From Rhinopithecus roxellana (lineage: Eukaryota > Chordata > Mammalia > Primates > Cercopithecidae), in the NCBI RefSeq assembly GCF_007565055.1, contig NC_044554.1, positions 55,151,676-55,215,675 on the forward strand: a DNA stretch of 64,000 nucleotides, written 5' to 3'. The notes beneath the pieces were generated by a model that searched no databases, was not told where the DNA came from, and worked only from the letters and a program-made list of their open reading frames with translations. The translations under genes and the position numbers were made by a program. Positions 56,121 through 64,000 of this stretch are shown piece after piece; the stretch's first letter is position 1, and every line of letters begins with the position of its first letter.

Positions 56121-56145
56121 GGATGATTCCTTTTACAAAATACCG

Positions 56146-56187
56146 AATATACCCTACCAATGGTATACCAATATACCCTACCAATGG
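56146..56187. repeat. 24-bp tandem duplication (1.75 copies)
   Basis: aatataccctaccaatgg is repeated at 56146-56163 and 56170-56187, with tatacc between. The period is 24 bp. Confidence 0.95.
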
Positions 56188-57480
56188 ATTTATAATAGGT
56201 TTCCTTTAAATATCATCTCTCAATGGCTTTATTGCTTAATCTGTTCCACATACTCCATTTATTCATCTGGATACTACCAAGCAAGGTGTTTATTTATTTA
56301 TTTACTTATTGTAACAAGGCCCTTTAAATTTAACACAGCTTTTGTTACTGCTAGTGAAATTTCAGTAAAGGAAGTATCACTTCAGAACAAAACAACCCTC
56401 CCTAAAATAACCCCTGCCACAAACCTCCAAACCTCTGGTGTAATAAAGAGTTCCAACCTCAGCCCCTATTTTTTAAAATTTAAAGAAATAATGTAATATG
56501 CCTACATTTTTCTACTAGAAAAGAATTGGGTATCCTTGAAATTTTACTGTCACGGGGTTTGACTTGTGAGCCATTTTTTTTTTGGGGACTTTGACAAGGT
56601 CACCTTTTTACTCCTGGTTGGCATCTGGCCCTTTTCTGTGTGTTGTGTGCAGGGTACTTGTGTGAGAGCCACTCAGGTCTATGGTGCACTGGTTTTGAAG
56701 GCAGTTCCCTTCTCTCCCTGCAAGGGGAGGAGGGAGGGTGGCCTAGGGGATGCCAGGAGCCTCGGGCAGCTCCTCCCTGCCTGAGAAACACAGTCAAACT
56801 GTGTTTTGCTGCAAGGGGGCCTTGGTTTCTAATGTAAATTTGAGGTGTGTCCTCTGAATCATTTGTGGAGAAGGTCAGCTTGCTCCCGCCACACTCACTA
56901 CTTCTATGGCTCCAGTCTTTGGGAGGCATTCTGTGCTCTAGGCAAGGCTCCTAGCCACGATTTTTAAGTACAAGGCTTCTTCTGCCTGCCTGAGAACTGT
57001 CTTTTCAGCCAGAGACTGGCTGCAAAGCATCCCTGCTTCCCAGGGGGCAGGGCTGGGAATTGCATGCTTGGGGAGCTCAGATGGAGCCCAGGCAGGCCTT
57101 GGGCCTCTTGCTGTCAGCCCAGCTTCTGCTTTCTGAATCCTATTACCTACCTGCTTCATGCCCCTGGGCAGGTGTTACAGGGGCAAATCTAAACAAACCC
57201 GTGAGGCAGAAAGAGGGTGTTCTCCGTCCTCCTTTTCCCAAGTTGAGAAACCTTTGTAGCTCCATTTTATGTTGCCTGCAACATTTTAGAAAATGATAGG
57301 GTAGTAGAGCTGAATAGGTTGTTAGCAATGACCTATAAATATCCCTCTGTTATTACTGCTTTCGCTGCTGGCAGGGTTTAACCCGGGATCCATGGAATCC
57401 CTCTGCTGTCTGCAGACAGACTTCAGGGGCGGGTCAACCTCCTGAAATGCTGGGCTGTGTTTGTGTGTATGTGACTGTGA
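56188..57480. other. unique sequence
   Basis: A short (ttta)n run lies at 56291-56305. The GC-richer part at 56680-57180 has overlapping frames on both strands and no domain. Confidence 0.4.
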
Positions 57481-57486
57481 GCATTT

Positions 57487-57567
57487 CTCAGGCAGGACTG
57501 TCATTAGATTCCCAAAAGGAGCATTAGATTCTCAGGCAGGAGCATTCATTAGATTCCCAAAAGGGTC
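57487..57567. repeat. imperfect 44-bp tandem duplication
   Basis: Units start at 57487 and 57531 (ctcaggcagga). Both contain cattagattcccaaaagg, with a small shift in the second. Confidence 0.9.
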
Positions 57568-57628
57568 CAAGAATTTTAAAAAAGGTGAGAAAAGGTGACA
57601 AACTACTGATCAGGTTTAAAACCCCAGT

Positions 57629-57649
57629 ACACATACACTCACACACTCT

Positions 57650-57673
<24 letters not shown>
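57629..57673. repeat. (CA)n microsatellite
   Basis: It is an interrupted then pure CA tract, about 12 pure units at 57650-57673. It is a typical length-polymorphic class. Confidence 0.95.
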
Positions 57674-57674
<1 letters not shown>

Positions 57675-57680
<6 letters not shown>

Positions 57681-57795
57681 ACAGATAAGGAAACTGAATC
57701 TAGAAGAGGCAGAGTGACCACCAGGGAAGTGCAAGGCTGGGACTGGAACTCCTGTCCCTAACTGGTCCGGTGCAGCACTCTTCTGTTAGCCTGTG
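57675..57795 (-). repeat. MIR SINE
   Basis: Reversed MIR text: gaggtttacagataaggaaa, ctgaatctagaagaggcaga, then ggctgggactggaactcctg and cactcttctgttagcc. Confidence 0.75.
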
Positions 57796-58865
57796 CACAA
57801 ATGAGGCCTGTTGGGTTAACTATGGGATGGCAAAACTGCTTTAGAACACGCTCTACAAGTTCTCTGGACGATGGGCCACAGGACATACATTCTGGATAAC
57901 TCATTTTGCAGCTTGGGACAATTCTGTCTTTATAAGACCTTTATTCATCTTTCTGCCCATGGTCCCACTGTATTTGTTGAGTGGGTGAACCTCAGTGGAG
58001 AGTGCTGTATGGAAGACAGGTTGGTAGCTTTATGTAGCCAGTTATTTGAACTAAAGAATCATGAATGCTTCCTTTTCCTCCCGCCTTGTTCCCCTTTCCT
58101 CACCCTTGTGACCTCAGATCTTAGGGCAGTTGTTAGCAGCAGGAGGTGACCCAGATCATAAACCACTCCATCCTTGCAAGCTACTTTGGCAGTTCGTTAG
58201 TGACCTGAAAACTCAAAGCGTAAATGCTTCAGAGCCAAGGTAATTTTTTATAAAATAAGTAATTCTTGTAAGGGTAAAAATTTCTCCTAATTTATCTGAT
58301 TTTCAAATTTAGATATACATTTTAAATGTTTGAAGGCACTTATTTATAACTGTTGGGAGATCTAGCCCTAATTTGGATTTATCTTCTATTTCATTAAGAT
58401 GTTATAGAATGATGGTAGATCCAGATGAGATAGTTGTTGAATGCAGCAACTATCTACGATCTGTGATCTCTGATCTGGGCTAGGTCCAGAGAGAGGGGTG
58501 GGTAAATGGTTTATATCTGGGCCATAGAGTTTGGAAGGCCTACTGATAAGATATTTAAGTAACTTGGCAATGAAAGGAACATCAAAGAAAAGGAACAAAT
58601 GTGTCAAATTAAGAGATACTTAAAGGGTTTTACTTGTTTAGCGAAATGAAAGATCAATTCAAGGTGTATCTGTCTAGGGATGACTTTCTAAAAGAAATAC
58701 ATTTGTTCTGTCTTAGGTAGTTTACTGATTGGTAAAGATGAAAATGAAAGCATATTCTAGGAAGAACAATGCGAAAAGCTGGTGTACAGGTAGAAAATGC
58801 CAACATTTTATCGTTTTAATTATGCTAGTTTTTTAAAGGAGCTTTTTAAAAGATTGCTATGTAGT
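57796..58865. other. unique sequence
   Basis: Nothing is recognised. Confidence 0.4.
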
Positions 58866-59065
58866 GGAGGGTTAGGTGTATTACATGCATTATTTAGTTT
58901 AATTCTCATGACACAAGGCCGGAACTATTGTCAACTTCACTTTACCAGGATTATTGTTAACTTCATAAACCAAGGTTTGGAGTATGGAAATATCTTGCTC
59001 AGGCTTGCACAGCCAGGATTCAAATTCAGGGCTGACTGACTCCAAAGCTATATTGCCACAATGCC
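58866..59065 (-). repeat. MIR SINE
   Basis: Reversed MIR text: ttacatgcattatttagttt, aattctcatgacacaaggcc, aatatcttgctcaggcttgc, acagccaggattcaaattca, gggctgactgactccaaagc. A short internal duplication of the 'ttgt(c/t)aacttca' part lies near 58927-58965. Confidence 0.8.
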
Positions 59066-59545
59066 GTACACTGACCATTAGGAATGGAATGAAGGTGTTG
59101 TGTTTATAAAAATAAAGGGAGACAAAACTTTATGGGATAGTTGGAGGATGTTTAATGCAGAATCTTTAGATAATGGGGAGATAAAACCTGACACAAATGG
59201 GGCAGATAAAACTTGACACAATTTTTAAGGGAAGTTGCCATGTGTATTCTCTGAGCTGGGTGAAGAACATTTATGTTGTGAGGCAGGCGTTCGATCCTTT
59301 TAGGAGATTTCTTCCAACTCTGAGATTCTGTGATGTTGCCTGAACCCTTTGGCAGAAACATGCATTAAGTCCGAATAACTATCTCCATCCTTATTGCTGA
59401 TGTATCACAGCAAGTGATACCAGGAGCTTGTCCTAACAAACTCTTGGCATGTTTCTACAGGTTTAGTGCAGGAGACCGTGTGTTCATAGTGGATGACCGT
59501 CTGTGAGCCTATCTTTATCTAGCTTTAGAGGCTGATGCAAATGAG
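59066..59545. other. unique sequence
   Basis: Nothing is recognised. Confidence 0.4.
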
Positions 59546-59546
59546 G

Positions 59547-59770
59547 CAGCATGCTGTAGTAGAAAGTGCCTGGGAGTTGGAACTGGCTGAACATGGGATG
59601 GAATGTCAGTTTCACCTTTAATCAGCTGTGCATCTCAGGGCAAAATAGCTAAGTATCCTGAGCCCAGTTTTCTCATCTGTAAATGGGGACATGTTTACCT
59701 TATATTAGGAAAACACTCAGCTCATTTTCTGAAAATCTAATATGTCAAGTACTTAGTCCATCAGACAAGT
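59547..59770 (+). repeat. MIR SINE
   Basis: MIR text in order: gcagcatgctgtagtagaaa, gtgcctgggagttggaactg, gtcagtttcacctttaatca, gctgtgcatctcagggcaaa, agttttctcatctgtaaatg. Confidence 0.85.
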
Positions 59771-61129
59771 CTAGCACCTAATCCTGTCAACATCGTCATC
59801 CATGATCATCACCATCATGGTTTTACACTTATTACAACCTCTCCATACAGTTGGATTGTGAGGCTCAAATACCTCTTTCCTAGGAGAAACAAGAAGAAAA
59901 TTCAGTGAATTTGAAATAAGAGTACCCTAGTTCAAGGTCTCTCAGTAGGGGACAGAGATCTTGGACAATGGACTAAAAGCCAATTTACAGGATTGTCATG
60001 AGTATTGAGTGAGGAAAGGCTATGAAATTACTTTGTAAACCCATAAAGTTTGATTCAAATATTAGACAGAATGGTAAAATGTTATTATGCCATTGCCTTT
60101 TGAAGGAATTAAACTAAAATCCCGTAACCCTTGGGTTCACATGAGTAGTACTTTGCTAAAGCGTTTGCAGGATCCAGAAAGGCTTCCTCTTTGAGGCTCA
60201 CTTTGCTCCTTTCTCTGGTTTTTGGCCTTCAGGACCATAAGGCCCCTCTCCAACTGGCTGGCATTAAAGATGGGCCCACTCTGGCCCAGTCCTGGCACCA
60301 GCAATGGGATGTTGACCTGTCGAGTCTTGGAGCCCACCACTGCCAAGGATACCCAGCTGGAGCTAATTTGCTGGGCTGAGTCATAGCATGTGGTTGGAAC
60401 CAGTTTCTTTTCCATCACAAGGATCTCCCTGAGCCTACTGAGAGCTCACCACTTTGCTAAATTCCTGGGTGTGGGTGGGTGTTTAGGCACCATTAGGCTT
60501 CTGAGGAGGATCCTTTTCCAGAGGGGAGGTTATAATACACTTGATAACAACTGTGAACTCTTCAAAACTGTCTATCATTAGGGCTAAGTGGTTTGTAATA
60601 TGAGAATTACTGCGTAATCCAAAGTAGGGGGAGTTCAGGGAAAGTTAGCGGAGTTAGAGAACATTTATTATTGGTTATCCAGGGGATGTTCATGAAAACA
60701 TTCATTAGGCTGCTCAGAAGAAAGAAAACAGAGTGTCAGCAGAGCGGGCCAACCTGGGCAACTTCCATGGGAAAGTCTGGCCAATCAAAGAGAGCCTTGC
60801 CTCGGGATAGAATGGGTTTCCAGAGCTTTAGTGGCCAGCACAGCAGATCGGGACTTGACCTTGTAGTTCAGGGAACAAAACTGTAGCTTGGAAATACAGG
60901 GACTGTGGGTTTACCTCTTGCGTTTGCATGTTGCATTTGGTTATTTATTTTTCTTTTTGTTAACTTAGTTTTGTCTTGAAAGGATCTCTGTCAAACAGTT
61001 GCAGAATAGTCACCATCAGGCAACCAGGAAATTTGTCCTTGGGGAGCTACTTAGGCAATCAGATGCTGACTTAGATTGTTGTATAATCAGGAAGTCTGGT
61101 TCTAATCTTAGCCTTGCCACTGCTCTGCG
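59771..61129. other. unique sequence
   Basis: Nothing is recognised. The frames at 60137-60418 on both strands mirror each other. Confidence 0.4.
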
Positions 61130-61281
61130 CCCTGCTGCCCAGAGTGTGGTCTGTGGAGTCACAGCTTTACCTGGGAGCTGATTAAAAATGCAGAATCTCA
61201 GGCCTGCTTAGACCTGTGAATCAGAAGCGATGGCTTAGGAGCCCCAGGTAATTTATCTGTACATAAAACTTTGAGCACTGA
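61130..61281. mobile_element. MER5A-like hAT element
   Basis: It reads agagtgtggtctgtggagtc, tacctgggagctgattaaaa, gcagaatctcaggcctgctt, gtgaatcagaagcgatggct, ccccaggtaatttatctgta, and ends ttgagcactgac. Confidence 0.85.
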
Positions 61282-61309
61282 CCTAAGTGGTAAACTCTGG
61301 TAGGGCATT

Positions 61310-61398
61310 TTCTAGTTTCTTATTTATTATTGTGTATCCCCAGTGTCTGTCTGAAGTTTAACACACAGTAGCTGCAAAATCCTTGAATCTTCCTCTTA
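61310..61398 (+). repeat. L2 3' fragment
   Basis: The text tattgtgtatccccagtgtc, then acacagtagctgcaaaatcc follows the L2 3' end. Confidence 0.6.
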
Positions 61399-61540
61399 CC
61401 TTGGGCATATTTGAACTTCTAGGATCTTTGTAAGCTTCTAGGGACTTAACTGTAAAGTGGCGTAGGGAGAGGAGTGTTGAGTGGAAATGGAGCCAGTGAT
61501 TGAGAAACTGAGGTGAGCATAGAAGGACTGGTGTTGTGAG

Positions 61541-61688
61541 TTTTTTTTGTTGTTGTTGTTATTTTTTGTAGAGATGGGGTCTTGCCCCATGTTGTCCAGG
61601 CTGACCTTGAACTCCTAGGCTCAAGCCATTTGCCTACCTCTACCTCCCAAAGTGTGGGAATTACAGGCATAAGCCACCGCACCTGGCC
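61541..61688 (-). repeat. Alu left monomer (FLAM-like)
   Basis: A ttg/T tail is followed by gtagagatggggtcttgccc, ggctgaccttgaactcctag and aagccaccgcacctggcc. Confidence 0.88.
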
Positions 61689-61885
61689 TAGGTGGTAGTT
61701 TTAATATAGATGTTTTTAACCTACTAAGTCAAAGTCTGTGAGGGTGGATCATCAAATTTGTATGTTTTTATTTATTTATGCCTTTAAACCACATTCTGAA
61801 AGCAAAACTTTTGTGTTTTTAAAAGTTCCTTCCATGTTAAGGAATATTTTTTACAATATTACATATAGTAAAGAAAATGTAAGAG

Positions 61886-62220
61886 TTCCTCAAGGGGAAA
61901 TGGATAAATACAATGGAATAGAATTCAGATGTTTAAATCAATGAAGTAGGGCTACATGTATAGACATGAATAAATCTAAAAAATTTTTTTTGATAAAAGA
62001 AAATTGCAGAGGATATATGAGATATGGTACCATTTACTTAACGTTTTAAAGAAGCCTATGTGTAACGGATACATGCATATGTAGTAAAAGGATAAAGACC
62101 TGGATGGGAAAGGTAAACACTAAGTCTGGCTAATGGTTAACTTTGAGACGGATGAAGGGAATGGATGGGAGCTTTAATAGTCCTTCATGTTTTATTTTTT
62201 GAGAAAAAGAAAAAGCAAAA
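61886..62220 (+). repeat. L1M ORF2-end/3'-UTR relic
   Basis: The text ggataaatacaatggaatag, tcagatgtttaaatcaatga, ctacatgtatagacatgaat, ttgataaaagaaaattgcag, atggtaccatttacttaacg follows the end of an old L1. A-rich sequence at 62201-62225 may be its tail. Confidence 0.65.
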
Positions 62221-62296
62221 AAAGAAAGATTACAGCAGCAAACTTGTAAAAATGAGATTTTTAAATTTTGTATTTAAAATTTTAAAATTGTATTTA

Positions 62297-62586
62297 TTTA
62301 TTTTTAAGACAGAGTCTCACTCTGTTACCCAGGCTGGAGTGCAGTGGAGGTGATCTCGGCTCACTGCAACCTCTGCCTTCTAGGTTCAAGTGATTCTCCT
62401 GCCTCAGCCTCCTGAGTAGCTCGGACTATAGGTGTGCACCACCAGCTAATTTTTGTATTTTTAGTAGAGATGGAGTTTCACCATGTTGGCCAGGCCAGCC
62501 TCGAACTCCTGACCTCAAGTGATCTGCCTTCCTTGGCCTCCCAAAGTGCTGGGATTACAGGCAGGAGCCACCAAGCAAGCCTGGCC
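62297..62586 (-). repeat. AluS-type element, cluster member 1
   Basis: It is a reversed dimer: agacagagtctcactctgtt ... ggcaggagccaccaagcaag and cctggcc. It is slightly rearranged at the head. Confidence 0.92.
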
Positions 62587-62589
62587 AAG

Positions 62590-62891
62590 TTTTTTTTTTT
62601 TTTTTTTTTTGAGACGGAGTCTTGCTCTGTCACCCAGGCTGGAGTGCAGTGGCGTGATCTTGGCTCACTGCAAGCTCCGCCTCCCGGGTTCACGCCATTC
62701 TCCTGCCTCAGCCTCCTGAGTATCTGGGACTACAGGCACCTGCCACCACACCCGGCTAATTTTTTGTATTTTTAGCAGAGATGGGGTTTCACCATGTTAG
62801 CCAGGGTGGTCTCAATCTCCTGACCTCGCAGTCCGCCCATCTCGGCCTCCCAATGTGCTGGGATTACAGGCATTAGCCACCATGCCTGGCC
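62590..62891 (-). repeat. AluY-type element, cluster member 2
   Basis: A T24 tail is followed by a well-kept reversed dimer: gacggagtcttgctctgtca ... caatctcctgacctcgcagt ... agccaccatgcctggcc. Confidence 0.94.
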
Positions 62892-63184
62892 TTTTCTTTA
62901 AAGACAGGTTCTCACTCCATTGCCTGGGCTGGAGTGCAGTGGTACAATCATGGTTCACTACAGTCTTGACCTACTGGTCTCAAGGAATCTTCCTGCCTTA
63001 CCCTCTCGAGTAGCTAGGACTACAGGCATGCACCACCATGCCTGGCTAATTTTTGTATTTTTTTGTAGAGAATGTGTCTCATTATGTTGCCCAGGCTGGT
63101 TTTGAATTCCTGGGCTCAAGTGATCCTTTTGCCTCAGCCTCCCAAAGTACTGAGATTATGAGCATGAGCCACCTCGCCCAGCCC
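62892..63184 (-). repeat. AluJ-type element, cluster member 3
   Basis: It is a diverged reversed dimer: aaagacaggttctcactcca, ttcactacagtcttgaccta, ttatgttgcccaggctggtt, gcatgagccacctcgcccag. Its T-tail has almost gone, or was used as the AluY target. Confidence 0.92.
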
Positions 63185-63186
63185 AG

Positions 63187-63217
63187 TTTGTTGTTGTTGT
63201 TGTTGTTGTTGTTGTTT
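63187..63217. repeat. (GTT)9 microsatellite
   Basis: It is a near-pure ttg tract directly after the AluJ head, so it is not an Alu tail. Confidence 0.95.
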
Positions 63218-63576
63218 TAAAGGAATGACTACATAATTGTTCATGATATGTATAATCTTTCTGAATGCTTACAATATTTCATTATGAAATGACTAACCGA
63301 AATTTCCCTGGTAATTGTGATGCAGGCAGTTGGCATATGGCCTCGAATACTCCTAAGGACCTTCCAGTTTGAAATGTATTTGTACTCAGAGAACTCTCTC
63401 CCTGATCCTCTCTCTTGTTCTCATAGACAATCATGACTATTAGGACATACCCAAGTCCTGTAGCTTCCCTGCATTCTGTCCTGATGAAATGCCATGTCCC
63501 GTGTTTGTGATGTCAGTGAATTTCACTGTTCTGACTCTTTAGGGACCTAGCCTGCAGGGGCCTTCTCTCTGCTGTT
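63218..63576. other. unique sequence
   Basis: Nothing is recognised. Confidence 0.4.
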
Positions 63577-63593
63577 CACTTTGCTTCTTTATT

Positions 63594-63894
63594 TTTTTAT
63601 TTTTACTTTTTTTGAGACTGAGTCTCACTCTGTTGCCCAGGCTGGAGTGCAGTGGCGCGATCTCAGCTCACTGCAAGCTCCGCCTCCCGGGTTCTCACCA
63701 TTCTCCTGCCTCAGCCTCCCGAGTAGCTAGGACTACAGGCGCCCACCACCACGCCTGGCTAATTTTTTGTATTTTTAGTAGAGATGGGGTCTCACTGTGT
63801 TGGCCAAGATGGTCTCGATCCCCTGACCTTGTGATCCGCCCACCTTGGCCTCCCAAAGTGCTGGGATTACAGGTATGAGCCACTGCGTCAGGCC
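63594..63894 (-). repeat. AluY-type element with perfect 17-bp TSD
   Basis: The TSD cactttgcttctttatt lies at 63577-63593 and 63895-63911. It is a reversed dimer with cgcctcccgggttctcacca and gtgatccgcccaccttggcc. Confidence 0.96.
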
Positions 63895-64000
63895 CACTTT
63901 GCTTCTTTATTAAAGGAAGCATCCTGTTCTACAACTACCCTGATCTTAGAGCTCTAGCTCTAGGGACATCTCCCACCTTCCCTTCTCGTGTTCATTTTCA

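Noticed and set aside
1..64000. CpG island, promoter, tRNA, snRNA, 7SK/Y RNA, mitochondrial insert, or CRISPR-like array
   Set aside because: I searched by eye on both strands for the diagnostic words and found none. CpGs are sparse throughout, and no regularly spaced repeats with unique spacers exist.

Overview
This is nuclear DNA from a primate, human or a close catarrhine relative. The evidence is about two dozen Alu-derived SINEs (J, S and Y types and free monomers), two THE1/MST LTRs, an L1PA/PB-like tail, old L1M, L2, MIR and MER5/Tigger relics, and general CpG depletion. I found no gene, exon, tRNA, rRNA, snRNA or CRISPR array that I can support. The open reading frames are chance-sized or lie inside repeats. 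The window is best read as intronic or intergenic sequence.

Layout. 1-11 kb holds old L2 and MIR fragments, an inverted Alu pair (2.5-3.3 kb) and an Alu monomer with a huge pyrimidine tail (5.4-5.6 kb). At 11.3-12.1 kb a THE1-type LTR sits inside an MLT1 LTR, with both 5-bp target duplications readable. 14.1-14.4 kb has two MER5-like hAT elements side by side. 16-18 kb is rich in simple repeats. At 18.8-19.2 kb an L1M tail interrupts another hAT element. 20.5-21.9 kb is a long L2 split by an Alu. 25-30 kb contains L1M, an L1PA/PB fragment missing its 3' end, an MLT1 LTR and a THE1 LTR. 30-36 kb holds Alus, an L2 and an MLT1-like LTR. 36.4-41.7 kb is almost repeat-free. 43.2-45.5 kb holds a Tigger-type element and a direct duplication of about 175 bp. 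At 47.5-48.3 kb one MLT1 LTR sits inside another. 51.5-52.4 kb has an inverted repeat capped by a perfect hairpin. At 54.3-54.5 kb a 55-bp tandem duplication breaks an otherwise long minus-strand reading frame. 55.5-56.1 kb is an Alu plus an L1M relic containing a quasi-palindrome. 61.5-63.9 kb is an Alu cluster.

No genes work together here. The useful content is a relative-age record of transposition, read from nested insertions and target-site duplications (TSDs), plus several small unexplained duplications and inversions. All six LTR-family insertions, and most Alus, lie on the minus strand. If the window is intronic, that weakly favours a host gene transcribed along the + strand. Subfamily names are recalled from consensus features, not from a database search.
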